Source: a bacterium TMED217
Lineage (GTDB): Bacteria > Fidelibacterota > Marinisomatia > Marinisomatales > UBA1611
Length of the DNA stretch: 48,757 nt
Assembly (NCBI GenBank): GCA_002169695.1
Contig: NHJO01000001.1
Coordinates: 1-48,757, forward strand
Reading direction: 5' to 3'
The translations under genes and the position numbers were made by a program. Below the pieces are notes generated by a model. The model saw nothing but the letters and a program-made list of their open reading frames with translations, had not been told where the DNA came from and ran no database searches. Numbering within the stretch: the first letter of the stretch is position 1; every line of letters begins with the position of its first letter. Shown in pieces: positions 1-8,060 of the stretch.

Positions 1-203
1 CAATCATCCTGCAACTCACCAATATGCCAGGTAGGGCATCCTATAATCAATTTTTTATATTCAAGCATCTTTGCTGGTGGTGTATCAGCAATATTATATA
101 GATCAACCTCACATCCCTCACCTTTCATATAATCAGTGAGATAGTTAGTCGCTTCTTCTTGGTTTCCAGTATTACTACCCCAAAACAAACCTATTTTATT
201 CAT
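1..203 (-). CDS. fld: Flavodoxin, 3' part cut by window edge
   Basis: Only the first 67 codons are inside the window; the gene starts at ATG 203-201 and runs off the left edge. The N-terminus reads MNKIGLFWGSNTGNQEEA, the flavodoxin beta1 strand plus FMN phosphate-binding loop (S-N-T-G-N-Q). Further in, CPTWHIGELQDD matches the W-x-x-G-E-L-Q loop beside the flavin in long-chain flavodoxins. Flavodoxins are small cytoplasmic electron carriers that replace ferredoxin when iron is short. The following 230 bases hold several inverted repeats that could be regulatory. The family call is firm; which partner it serves cannot be told. Confidence 0.88.
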   Translation of the reverse strand, partial: MNKIGLFWGSNTGNQEEATNYLTDYMKGEGCEVDLYNIADTPPAKMLEYKKLIIGCPTWHIGELQDD

Positions 204-266
204 AATATCAATATCATCCCTTTTTTAAATTATTAAAAATTACTTAAATTACTATCGTGAAATTAA

Positions 267-340
267 CGAATCGGGCTCTGATTAGATTTGGAACCAATTT
301 TAAGTATAGACTTATATTATAATAATCAGAACCCTATTCG
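267..340. repeat. Imperfect 18-bp inverted repeat upstream of flavodoxin
   Basis: Left arm 267-284 and right arm 323-340 are reverse complements at 16 of 18 positions, separated by 38 bases. The arms contain the only GC-rich stretch of this intergenic region (CGGGCTCTG against CAGAACCC). It lies 64-137 bases upstream of the flavodoxin start on the minus strand, so it could be a long-hairpin leader, an operator or a terminator remnant. No T-tract follows either arm. Confidence 0.5.
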
Positions 341-377
341 AATAAAATTATATCATATAACTGGTTAAATATATAAC

Positions 378-419
378 TATTGAGAATTAGTCTCAATAGC
401 AAATTTAAAAAATTTGCTA
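378..419. terminator. Two overlapping perfect hairpins after the DUF4920 gene
   Basis: 378-385 pairs perfectly with 391-398 (8 bp, 5-base loop). 397-406 pairs perfectly with 410-419 (10 bp, 3-base loop). The two share bases 397-398, so they cannot both fully form. They sit 17 bases beyond the stop of the minus-strand DUF4920 gene and upstream of flavodoxin. The first element, TTGAGAATTAGTCTCAA, is palindromic enough to be an operator, perhaps Fur-like, but that is a guess. Confidence 0.4.
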
Positions 420-435
420 AAAAGCTTAATCAATA

Positions 436-939
436 CTAAAATATTTTCGCAGCTTTAGAATACAGACGATATTCATAATAATCATCCTCCTCTAAAACAA
501 CTTGCGCTGTATCAATTTCTATTCCTTTTTCAGCCGCTAAATGGGCTTTCCAACTTTTTGCCTGTTTTTCAGATAATACTAATTTTGAAAATTCACCTTC
601 AGCTATAACATTTTTACCTCTTGATGACAATGGAAAGACAATATCTCCATCTGTAACTTTAACTCTAATCGACTGCTGAGAGTTATTATCTTTAACTTGA
701 ATCCAGCAACCACGCATCGGGCAAACTTCAGATATTACACCATTAATTAAAATAGAATTTCCAATGTTATTCCTAGGAGAGGATAATATATCTTCGACAC
801 TATAAATAGGAGCATCAGATAACGCGTTACCATAAGCGCCGACAGGATTTTTCTTATTTAGACGATTAATTTCAGAAACCTTATTTGAACATCCAAAAGA
901 AGCTATAATATAAATTAAAAAAGCAATTCTATAAATCAT
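436..939 (-). CDS. DUF4920 lipoprotein
   Basis: A 167-residue exported lipoprotein. The first 17 residues are hydrophobic and end in the lipobox ASFGC, so Cys17 is probably lipidated. The core (about residues 45-135) has the DUF4920 pattern: an OB-like strand series with the central motif VCPMRGCWIQV followed by IRVKVTDGDIVFP. The two cysteines in C-P-M-R-G-C are the family hallmark and may bind metal or a cofactor; the function of the family is not known to me. It stands alone on the minus strand with tandem hairpins downstream. The stop is TAG. Confidence 0.8.
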   Translation of the reverse strand: MIYRIAFLIYIIASFGCSNKVSEINRLNKKNPVGAYGNALSDAPIYSVEDILSSPRNNIGNSILINGVISEVCPMRGCWIQVKDNNSQQSIRVKVTDGDIVFPLSSRGKNVIAEGEFSKLVLSEKQAKSWKAHLAAEKGIEIDTAQVVLEEDDYYEYRLYSKAAKIF

Positions 940-1011
940 CTGCTAATCTACAAATCACTAAGACTACAAAAAATAAATAGTAAACCTATATTTATATTTT
1001 TTTGAAAAATT

Positions 1012-1989
1012 TTAATAGTCAACAATCGATGAATAACTATTTTTAAAAGTATCTATTAAATAATCTCCAAAATGAAGTGGTTTATAACTTGGTGAATTAT
1101 GTTTATTGCAAAATTTATCTAATGGAGATACTACTGTGTCAAAATTTGGTTCAAAAAAGAATGGGATTGAGTATCTATTGTTACTAGGCGAAATCACGCG
1201 ATGGACTGTCGCTTTATAATAATCATTAGACCAGCGCTGTATCATATGTCCAATATTAATCAAGAATGTCTCTGGTATAATCGGAGCGTTCAACCATTCA
1301 TCATTATGGTTTTTTATTTGTAGTCCCTCAATTTTATCTTGAGTTAAAATAGTAAGGAATCCATAATCAATATGGGGCCCTATCCCTTCACCGATATTTT
1401 TTTTATTACTATTATTATTTGGGGGATAATGCGACACTCTCATATAGCTATGTGATTTATCCATAAATGGTAAAAAATGATCTTTGGACAGATCTAAACT
1501 AATAGCTAAACCTTGGGTAATTTTCTTACCTAATCTAATCATTAAATCCCAGTGTCTCTCTAATGCTTTTCTAAAAGCAGTTTGCCCCTCTGGCCATTGA
1601 TTTGGCCCTAATAATTTTTTGTAATTAGAATCATTTTTTTTAGTCTCGAGACCAAAATCAACACACTCATGCCAATCATAACTATTATCAGTATATTCTT
1701 CTCCAAGAGGAGTATATCCTCTAAATATTTTGGAATTATTTATATGTATTTTATTTTTATCTTTTATCGGAAGGTTAAAAAAATTTTGTATTACAGAAAT
1801 TAATATATCAATATGAGATTTTGAAATATTATGATTTTTGATATAAAAAAATCCAAAATTTTTACAGGCATCTCTTATTTTTCTCCCAACCTCATCTAAA
1901 TAAATTGAATTTTCATTATTGATTAAAGGCGCAATATCAATAATAGGAATTTTATCAAAATTTTCTTTTTTCTTTAGAACTATTACCAT
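1012..1989 (-). CDS. 2-oxoglutarate/Fe(II) oxygenase, isopenicillin N synthase-like
   Basis: 325 residues, the usual length for the isopenicillin N synthase/gibberellin oxidase family. The N-terminal DIOX_N region is recognisable from IPIIDIAPL and KNFGFFYIKNH. The catalytic jelly roll holds the iron ligands as H-x-D in GPHIDYGFLTIL and a distal His in TVHRV, followed by the R-x-S motif (NRYSIP) that binds 2-oxoglutarate. Such cytoplasmic enzymes hydroxylate or desaturate small molecules; the substrate is not predictable. It lies 24 bases downstream of the 2014-2505 gene on the same strand, so the two are probably cotranscribed with the 38-codon ORF before them. Confidence 0.85.
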   Translation of the reverse strand: MVIVLKKKENFDKIPIIDIAPLINNENSIYLDEVGRKIRDACKNFGFFYIKNHNISKSHIDILISVIQNFFNLPIKDKNKIHINNSKIFRGYTPLGEEYTDNSYDWHECVDFGLETKKNDSNYKKLLGPNQWPEGQTAFRKALERHWDLMIRLGKKITQGLAISLDLSKDHFLPFMDKSHSYMRVSHYPPNNNSNKKNIGEGIGPHIDYGFLTILTQDKIEGLQIKNHNDEWLNAPIIPETFLINIGHMIQRWSNDYYKATVHRVISPSNNRYSIPFFFEPNFDTVVSPLDKFCNKHNSPSYKPLHFGDYLIDTFKNSYSSIVDY

Positions 1990-2013
1990 TTTTAAATCTG
2001 AAAAATCAAATTA

Positions 2014-2505
2014 TTATATTTTTGTTGGGCCAATAAGCATTTTTTTAATTAAATGCATTGGCAAAAAAAATAGCGCCTCAAATATGAAATTTATTTTACA
2101 AGTATTCTTATCAATAATTTGAATCGGGTTTATTATAAAACCATCACCATCTTTTCTATTTTTTGGTCGAACCTCAAAATTCATTGGCCCAATAGTTCTA
2201 AGAAGGTTCATAACCGTTTTATAATTTCTATCACCATCTTTAGGCATTAGGTTATTATTTTTATCACGAATTAGTGTGATTAATAAATTAACTTTTTCTT
2301 TGAATATAACTTTCTCCCACCTTATGATACCTTTATCAAATCGAAAACATGCTTCTTTAGCCATTAAAGGATGAGGGCGAGATAGCCTTATTGCCTCTAT
2401 AAGACTAAGAAAGTAATTTTTACCACCAATTAATGATGCATGTTTGGAAAGCTGCTTTTTTAAATCTTGTTTTTCATCACTATTAAGTGAATTATAATTA
2501 ATCAT
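2014..2505 (-). CDS. Uncharacterised 163-residue protein
   Basis: I do not recognise this protein. It has no signal peptide, is basic, and is probably cytoplasmic. The C-terminus has one hydrophobic stretch (FIFEALFFLPMHLIKKMLIG) that could be amphipathic or membrane-associated. The start ATG overlaps the stop of the preceding 38-codon ORF (2502-2618) in an ATGA arrangement, suggesting translational coupling. The 2OG oxygenase follows after 24 bases, so the protein may supply, carry or modify that enzyme's substrate; this is inference from position only. Confidence 0.7.
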   Translation of the reverse strand: MINYNSLNSDEKQDLKKQLSKHASLIGGKNYFLSLIEAIRLSRPHPLMAKEACFRFDKGIIRWEKVIFKEKVNLLITLIRDKNNNLMPKDGDRNYKTVMNLLRTIGPMNFEVRPKNRKDGDGFIINPIQIIDKNTCKINFIFEALFFLPMHLIKKMLIGPTKI

Positions 2506-2618
2506 ATTTTTATTTTTGGTTTACGATACTTTTTCCAATGATCTTTAGGTTTAATAGAATTATTTTTTTTTCCAAGAATTATTTTTTCAACTTTTTGCAA
2601 TGTTTTCAAAAATGACAT
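2502..2618 (-). CDS. Small basic protein, 38 residues
   Basis: A short ORF starting MSFLKTLQKVEKIILGKK and ending in a Lys/Arg/Pro-rich tail. A good ribosome site (AAGGGG, 6 bases before ATG) precedes it, and its TGA overlaps the ATG of the 2014-2505 gene. These two signs of real translation are stronger than usual for such a short frame. The first 15 residues could form an amphipathic helix. It may be a genuine small protein or a leader that couples translation of the downstream gene; I know no homologue. Confidence 0.5.
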   Translation of the reverse strand: MSFLKTLQKVEKIILGKKNNSIKPKDHWKKYRKPKIKI

Positions 2619-2789
2619 AATACACCCCTTATTTGAATGAATAAATCTACAAATATCTTCTAAAATAAACTGTTTTTGTTATTAAGAACTTGGATTTAGT
2701 GAATAATCTTGAGCATATATCCAAACTATTATTTAAAAATCTCTTCATTTATTTCTTTATTATAGATAATAGCACTTTTAGTTAGTCAA

Positions 2790-3521
2790 TTATCTCCTAT
2801 TATTCTCAATTATATTAATAAAATACTCAATCATACGGTCCTCTCCTTTTTCGGGGTTATAAATTGATCGAAGATTATGACCAAAAACTCTTGCAGTTAA
2901 CTGCCAAAAACTAGCACTAACTATATTCCTAAAATCTTTTATAACGTTATATGATGTTTTACTTGTTTCTCTATCAACTAACCTAATCAATATCCGGCCC
3001 TGGCTTTTTGTCAATTTTTTAATAGAGTAACCATAATCTGATATTAATTCCTCTTCAATTTTAGAAAATATTTTTCTCTTTTTCTGGTATCTCATTATTC
3101 CAGAATATTGTTCAATACTATCGATTATTGATGAATACTGGGCTAATAAGTCTGATATTTTTTTTGCATATGGGTATACTTTCCTCACATTCCTTTCTAA
3201 CCGACTATATCTTCTTTTTGACTTACTACTTTTTCCTATAATATTAACTATATCCATAGGAATTGCATCATTTTTCAAATATACTATTCCTGGTACATCA
3301 CTAAATGGTAATGTAATTGTCCTGTAGCCAATCATTGAAAAAGTAACTGTATCACCATTATTAAATTTACCTAGGTTGCAAGAACCATAACTATCTGTCG
3401 TTGTCCCATTATCACCAACAAATACATTAACATTTTCAATTGGAGTCTTAGTTTGAAAATCAACCAAAGTTATTGTTTGAGCGCTTGCTAATGATAACAA
3501 GATAAAAAAAATAAATATCAA
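2790..3521 (-). CDS. Exported DUF4294 protein with carboxypeptidase-regulatory-like domain
   Basis: 243 residues starting from TTG at 3521-3519; an in-frame TAG lies seven codons upstream and no ATG is available. A short signal peptide ends at SASAQ. Residues about 15-90 form a carboxypeptidase-D-regulatory-like beta-sandwich (FQTKTPIENVNVFVGDNGT, then SMIGYRTITL). Residues about 105-235 match DUF4294, with the motif RNVRKVYPYAKK and a helical, charged C-terminus. Both parts are common in Bacteroidetes and relatives, usually as periplasmic proteins of unknown role. It is monocistronic as far as can be seen. Confidence 0.8.
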   Translation of the reverse strand: MIFIFFILLSLASAQTITLVDFQTKTPIENVNVFVGDNGTTTDSYGSCNLGKFNNGDTVTFSMIGYRTITLPFSDVPGIVYLKNDAIPMDIVNIIGKSSKSKRRYSRLERNVRKVYPYAKKISDLLAQYSSIIDSIEQYSGIMRYQKKRKIFSKIEEELISDYGYSIKKLTKSQGRILIRLVDRETSKTSYNVIKDFRNIVSASFWQLTARVFGHNLRSIYNPEKGEDRMIEYFINIIENNRR

Positions 3522-3638
3522 TTTATTATCTAAAAACTAACATCGTTTGATTCTTTAAGAAAAAAAATGAGAGATACTTTTTTAAGTCTGATTTAAAATA
3601 TAATTAACTATAATTTTATATTTAATATAAAAGAATAC

Positions 3639-3968
3639 CTATAGAAATAAAAAACGAAGTGATTTGACTTCCTTATAGATTAATTCAATCCATAAGGAAA
3701 CCAAAATTGGCAACACTACTAAAACTCCTAGATTGAGCCTGCAAGCACCAAATAAATCACCTTCAAAAACTAAAAATATTGCTCTAGTAATACCACAACC
3801 AAGGCAATTAAACTCAAAAATGTTTTTAAATAGACATATTGTTTGCCCATCAAAAATCATGTTTTTTGGGAACATAATAATTACCAAAGGAATGGTCAAT
3901 AAAACGGAAACCCTTGCGAATATTTTCAAAAAAAAGAATTTACTTTTTAAGTGGGCGCCCCTGAGCAT
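3639..3968 (-). CDS. DUF2752 membrane protein
   Basis: A 109-residue protein with about three membrane segments and the DUF2752 signature [11 protein letters not shown] followed by a G-D-x-x-x-A-x-x-x-N pattern ([13 protein letters not shown]). The first 29 bases overlap the end of the TM2 gene, so the two are cotranscribed and probably coupled. The chosen ATG has GGTAAG upstream; a later TTG is the only other in-frame option before the first helix. Its function is unknown; DUF2752 and TM2 proteins are often neighbours in Bacteroidetes-type genomes, from memory. Confidence 0.85.
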   Translation of the reverse strand: MLRGAHLKSKFFFLKIFARVSVLLTIPLVIIMFPKNMIFDGQTICLFKNIFEFNCLGCGITRAIFLVFEGDLFGACRLNLGVLVVLPILVSLWIELIYKEVKSLRFLFL

Positions 3969-4275
3969 CTGTGTACTTACCTAGAAGGATCATAATGAAA
4001 TCGATAAATGACCAAATACCACAACCACCCATAGTAAGTAGCATTGCAACACCTGACCCAGTCTTCCCAGTATAGAATCTATGAATTCCTAAGAAACCGA
4101 GAAAGAAAGATAAGAGTAAAGTAACAAGCCATTCTTTTGGCTCATCATCAACCGTTGCTTCTTTGTTTTCTACATCTGGTGTGCTAGCCTCTTGGCTCTC
4201 TTCAACTGCAGGAGCAGTCTGGTTTTGCTCCTCATTATCATTTTCAGCATTCATTTCTTTTTTATCATCAGCCAT
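3940..4275 (-). CDS. TM2 domain membrane protein
   Basis: 111 residues. The first 45 are acidic and rich in Glu, Asp, Asn and Gln, probably disordered. The TM2 domain follows: two membrane helices with the characteristic F-L-G-x-x-G-x-H-R-F-Y-x-G motif ([18 protein letters not shown]) and the second helix [15 protein letters not shown]2 proteins are small inner-membrane proteins of unclear function. An AGGAGTATTT ribosome site precedes the ATG. DUF2752 overlaps its 3' end. Confidence 0.88.
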   Translation of the reverse strand: MADDKKEMNAENDNEEQNQTAPAVEESQEASTPDVENKEATVDDEPKEWLVTLLLSFFLGFLGIHRFYTGKTGSGVAMLLTMGGCGIWSFIDFIMILLGKYTDAQGRPLKK

Positions 4276-4412
4276 TCTAAATACTCCTCAATTTTGTTAT
4301 TTAAAAATAATACATAAGGATAATTTTAAAAATAAAAAAAATATATATAAAAATATTCATTAAAATACATAGCGATTAGTATGTAACTAAAATGAGATAA
4401 AAAGAAAAATCA

Positions 4413-5426
4413 ATGATAAAATACATATTATTATTCACAATGACTTTCAACTTTCTATTTTCACAAGGAAAGCTTTCTGCAGCTTTTGGGGGTGCCAAAG
4501 ATAAATTGAAAAAAATAGAAAAAGAAATTAAAGATAATGCTGCTTTATTAAGTATCGACACACCCGATAATTTTGATGGTGTTAGACAAGATATGAATAA
4601 AGTTTTTATGATTCAAAAAGTAAAAGAATCGGTATTTCAATCCAAAACAAAAAATCAGGAACGTAGCGAAAGTGGATGGCTAAAATTTGGAACAATAGGA
4701 GATAATATTCCAATTGAAAACCTCCAGTCAGATTACACTCAAAATCTAAGATCCAAAAAACTTGGTAAAAGAGTATATACACGTGGATATAATTTTGATG
4801 TAATAGTTGATGGTGATAAAACAACATGTGAGTGTGAATCTGTAACTGAAGTAAAAGGCCTGATATGGTGGAGATGGTTTAAAAGGTATACTGATCTTTT
4901 AGAATGTGATATTATTGCATCAAATGGAGATAAATCTCGTTTAATTATGGAATATGCTACTTATAAAGAAAAAATTTCTATTGCAAAAAAATTAGCGTCT
5001 AAGCTTCTACCTGAAAACATGAGGGATGATGCAAAAAGAACCAAAATAGCAGGAACACTTCAAAGCGGTGATCAGCAATATGATGTATCATCGACTTATG
5101 ATTATGACATAGCTTTCTTAGGTGATAAGTCTGCACTATCAATTATAAAGCCTCCAGTTGGTTACTATATTAGCTCTAGCTCATCTGGTGAATATTTTGT
5201 TGTAAAAGATCCTTCAAAATTCAGAATGAGTAAAAGTATAAAATCCTCTACCGAACAAGGTAAGCTATATTCAACATTGTTAGCTGCATATTTCTACTCC
5301 CCGCATAGCACAGACTTCATAATGCATGGCGGAAAACAAGGCCTCTTTGGATATAACAAGATGAGAGGCAGAATGAGTGACCATTTTTACGATGCAAAAT
5401 ATAGAGGAGCATTTGGACTGTTTTAA
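4413..5426 (+). CDS. Uncharacterised exported protein, 337 residues
   Basis: I do not recognise the family. A signal peptide of about 18 residues ends FLFSQG. Residues 20-45 are a charged, possibly helical segment; the rest alternates polar strands, with a Trp-rich stretch LIWWRWFKRY near residue 150 and one CEC pair at about 135-140. The end is rich in Ser, Tyr and Gly (YYISSSSSGEYF) and closes in GAFGLF, with a terminal Phe as in many outer-membrane proteins. It is the only plus-strand gene in this part and is followed by a strong hairpin. Periplasmic or outer-membrane location is inferred. Confidence 0.75.
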   Translation: MIKYILLFTMTFNFLFSQGKLSAAFGGAKDKLKKIEKEIKDNAALLSIDTPDNFDGVRQDMNKVFMIQKVKESVFQSKTKNQERSESGWLKFGTIGDNIPIENLQSDYTQNLRSKKLGKRVYTRGYNFDVIVDGDKTTCECESVTEVKGLIWWRWFKRYTDLLECDIIASNGDKSRLIMEYATYKEKISIAKKLASKLLPENMRDDAKRTKIAGTLQSGDQQYDVSSTYDYDIAFLGDKSALSIIKPPVGYYISSSSSGEYFVVKDPSKFRMSKSIKSSTEQGKLYSTLLAAYFYSPHSTDFIMHGGKQGLFGYNKMRGRMSDHFYDAKYRGAFGLF

Positions 5427-5437
5427 ATCTAAATATT

Positions 5438-5494
5438 AATATTATAGAATAATAAGTCTTATGAAAAAAATAGGGCTTGTTATTCTATAATATT
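5438..5494. terminator. 21-bp stem-loop between convergent genes
   Basis: 5438-5458 pairs with 5474-5494 along all 21 positions, counting two G-U wobbles, around a 15-base loop. It starts 11 bases after the stop of the plus-strand 4413-5426 gene and faces the end of the minus-strand FMN reductase gene. A T-tract is weak on both sides, so it may act as a processing or mRNA-stabilising hairpin rather than a textbook intrinsic terminator. Confidence 0.65.
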
Positions 5495-5567
5495 GAATTT
5501 CGTATCAATCCTTCAACTTAATAGGAAGTTTTCTTTTAAGCTCTCAATCTTTTCAAAGTATTATCAA

Positions 5568-6056
5568 TTATAATAATTTTTGGAATCTATCTATAATTTT
5601 TTTACTCGATTCTACATTGAATTCTTTGCTTTTGTTTACTACAATTGATCTTGGGTAAACAATTACACCCATAAATTCTAATTGCTGCCTGAAAGTGGAT
5701 AAAAAGCTATTCCCGTTACCGCCACTATGAGTAGCAATTAATCCAATTTTATCTGAAAAAGCATCTCTCCAATAATCTGTTGTGACTGAAATCCAAGTGA
5801 TTGCATTTGTTAATATTGGGGCAGACCCACCATTATATTCTGGACCACAAAAAACAAAGCCATTAGCATTAACAACTTTTTCGCAGAGGTCATTAATTAT
5901 TGTTTGATTTTCTAATTTGAATTTTCCAGTATATAGAGGTAGATGGTAATCTTCTAATGTGATTATTTCATTTTTTAAATCAAATAATTCTCCAATATTT
6001 TTAGCAAGAGTCAAATTATTTCCAGAAGTAGCTGACACTATTATTATTTTTTTCAT
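5568..6056 (-). CDS. NAD(P)H-dependent FMN reductase (flavodoxin-like fold)
   Basis: The start is placed at ATG 6056, giving MKKIIIVSATSGNNLTL and 162 residues; eight upstream codons are open from another ATG at 6080 but would put non-conserved residues before the first strand. S-A-T-S-G-N-N is the phosphate-binding loop, and PEYNGGSAPILTNAITW is the family motif P-x-Y-N-x-S-x-P-x-x-L-K-N-A-I-D-W near the flavin. These soluble enzymes reduce FMN, quinones or azo compounds with NAD(P)H. The gene is close after the nuclease gene on the same strand (83 bases). Confidence 0.88.
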   Translation of the reverse strand: MKKIIIVSATSGNNLTLAKNIGELFDLKNEIITLEDYHLPLYTGKFKLENQTIINDLCEKVVNANGFVFCGPEYNGGSAPILTNAITWISVTTDYWRDAFSDKIGLIATHSGGNGNSFLSTFRQQLEFMGVIVYPRSIVVNKSKEFNVESSKKIIDRFQKLL

Positions 6057-6138
6057 AACTAATCTAAATCTACCTATCATTCTATAATTTAGAAACTCAA
6101 CAAAATCGAAATCTGATAGACTAATAAATTTTATTTAT

Positions 6139-7209
6139 TTACATATTTTGAAGAAAATCAGATAAAAATAATAAATCAAAAATATTTATTTCTAAATCAG
6201 AATTAATATCTGCGAGATTTATTGATCCATTATTATTTATAACAAAAGATAATAATAATATAAAGTCAGCATTATTTAAAATACCATCACCATTGATATC
6301 ATAAAGGGAACTAAGATTAAAATTAAACTTTATTGCAACAGGTCTATGATCTGAAATATTTTGATCATACTCATTCCAACCACCATCAAGATATTCATCT
6401 ATCTTAATTACTCGCACTTCAAAACTATTTGTCCCCTGGAATAATTCATCAGTGATTAAAACATGATCAAGATGAGAAGGCCAATTCGGATATGACCATT
6501 CAGAACTATTTCCTTGGGCAATCTCTAAATCTGCAAAAAAGTAATTAACTGAATCATTTAATACTTCCTGGAATATATTATTTGCTGGCGCTTCAGCTAT
6601 ATCATCATTTAAATCACCTAAAACAATTACTCGACTATTTTCAAGATTATTATCAATGTATTCTTTAATAAGATTTATCGCAGCATATCTCCTATTTTCT
6701 TCATCAGTTATATCATCAAAGTCAACTATACCATCGCCACAACATTTAAAATGATTGTTAATTATAAAATAATTCTCTCCCATAAAATCAATATCCATTA
6801 CCATAGGAGATCGAGGAAATGCGTTCCAATAAGATGAAGTAGTATAAATTTCATATATATCATTGATTTCCACCGTTCCGGTTTTATAGATATATGCTAA
6901 ACCTGCAAACCAACTTGATTCATAATACCCAGTATATGCCTGTAGATCATTTAACATTTGGTCAAACATAATTGTATCGTCTAGCTCCTGTATTGCAATA
7001 ATGTCTAAATCTAAATTTTCAATAATTTCAGAAACATAATCAATCGTAACTTGATCGTTTTTTGGGAACCATTCGATATTCCATGTTGCTATATCTAAAG
7101 AATTATTATCACCGAAAGACAGACTATCCAAATTTTGAGTAAACAAATTAGAAACCAATAAAAAAAGAAAGTAAATAATAGTTTTTAAATTTTTTTGATA
7201 AAAAAACAT
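6139..7209 (-). CDS. Secreted endonuclease/exonuclease/phosphatase-family protein with C-terminal dockerin
   Basis: 356 residues. A signal peptide covers about residues 1-25 (ends NLFTQ). The EEP fold has all expected catalytic motifs: ATWNIEWF (Asn), AIQELDD (Glu, metal), NNHFKC (His), LGDLNDD (Asp and Asn) and SDHRPVAI (Asp-His pair). Residues about 303-356 are a type-I-like dockerin with two EF-hand-type repeats, DINGDGILNNADF and DINSDLEINIFD, which bind calcium and a cohesin partner or fold as a stalk. It is therefore probably a secreted or surface-held nuclease or phosphodiesterase, useful for phosphate or nucleotide scavenging. No cohesin is in the window. Confidence 0.87.
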   Translation of the reverse strand: MFFYQKNLKTIIYFLFLLVSNLFTQNLDSLSFGDNNSLDIATWNIEWFPKNDQVTIDYVSEIIENLDLDIIAIQELDDTIMFDQMLNDLQAYTGYYESSWFAGLAYIYKTGTVEINDIYEIYTTSSYWNAFPRSPMVMDIDFMGENYFIINNHFKCCGDGIVDFDDITDEENRRYAAINLIKEYIDNNLENSRVIVLGDLNDDIAEAPANNIFQEVLNDSVNYFFADLEIAQGNSSEWSYPNWPSHLDHVLITDELFQGTNSFEVRVIKIDEYLDGGWNEYDQNISDHRPVAIKFNFNLSSLYDINGDGILNNADFILLLSFVINNNGSINLADINSDLEINIFDLLFLSDFLQNM

Positions 7210-7332
7210 ATATACAATTAGGAATTACTATAAAACAAAGTTGTTATTACCATATGAAATATACACCAAACGATTCATTAGAATAAATTCTCTACCAATA
7301 GTGACAATATAATGTATATGGAAGCTATAAAC

Positions 7333-7354
7333 AAAAAACCCCACAAACGTGGGG
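7333..7354 (-). terminator. Intrinsic terminator for the 7381-7707 gene
   Basis: A 6-bp GC stem (CCCCAC with GTGGGG, 7339-7344 and 7349-7354) and a 4-base loop are followed on the minus strand by GG and a run of six T. It lies 27 bases past the stop of the minus-strand gene. This is one of the clearest rho-independent terminators in the window. Confidence 0.85.
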
Positions 7355-7380
7355 TGTGATATAAAAAATAATATCTTAAA

Positions 7381-7707
7381 TCAGACTTTAACCATTCCTC
7401 TTTTTTCTAAATCTTTTAAACATTTATCAAATATTTTTTTACTATCACCTGGAGTAAATCCATTTATTGTGTCATCGATTTTTTTCGAACATTTAAGTTT
7501 AACCTCTAGCATATCTTCACTTTCATCATCTTGAAGTCGATAATTTTTAATTTGGCTAATAACTGTATCACCTTTACCAAATTTACCATTTGAAAATTTT
7601 TTTTCAAGTGAAAGCATTTTATATATATAAAAGTTGTACTTCTCCCCATTCGTAATAGTTTTTCTTTTAGTTAAGTGTATATCATCATATATACTATCGT
7701 CATTCAT
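7381..7707 (-). CDS. Uncharacterised 108-residue cytoplasmic protein
   Basis: No recognised family. It is highly charged, without signal peptide or membrane segment. An AAGG ribosome site sits 7 bases before ATG, and a strong terminator lies just downstream, so it is a real monocistronic gene. The C-terminal half (KIFDKCLKDLEKRGMVKV) looks helical and could belong to a small winged-helix or adaptor domain, but no motif proves this. Confidence 0.7.
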   Translation of the reverse strand: MNDDSIYDDIHLTKRKTITNGEKYNFYIYKMLSLEKKFSNGKFGKGDTVISQIKNYRLQDDESEDMLEVKLKCSKKIDDTINGFTPGDSKKIFDKCLKDLEKRGMVKV

Positions 7708-8060
7708 ATTTATACCTTATTTTATTTTTAAGTTGTTCTAATCTATTATCAAATATTCTATCAGACCATAAACAAAAATCTGCACGAATAAGCACTGATT
7801 ATAGCGATTTATTATAATCAGTTCAAATAGATTCTATTAAAACTATCTATCGCACTCTTTTAGTAATCCATATAGACGTATATATTTATAATTTTAAGTT
7901 ATCTTTTAGATTAATTGTATTATGAAAATAATTTAATTATAACAAAAGCAGCGCATTACTCATTATTTTTGTACCTTTAAGTTAAATAAGATCAAATTTA
8001 ATTTAGTAAGTCTCAGTATATTAAAGGTCGCTCAATGTTATATGAAAGGTAAAGGTTTTT
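7708..8060. other. Intergenic region between divergent genes, 353 bases
   Basis: This gap separates the minus-strand 7381-7707 gene from the plus-strand LOG gene and must hold both promoters. It contains a 9-bp perfect inverted repeat, CTGATTATA at 7795-7803 with TATAATCAG at 7813-7821 (9-base spacer), which could be an operator. An AAAGGTAAAGG ribosome site lies just before the LOG start. No ORF with a plausible start, RNA gene or mobile element is visible. Confidence 0.6.

Noticed and set aside
381-397. Definite Fur box before flavodoxin
   Set aside because: The palindrome has mismatches with the known consensus and also forms part of a hairpin; kept only as a possibility.
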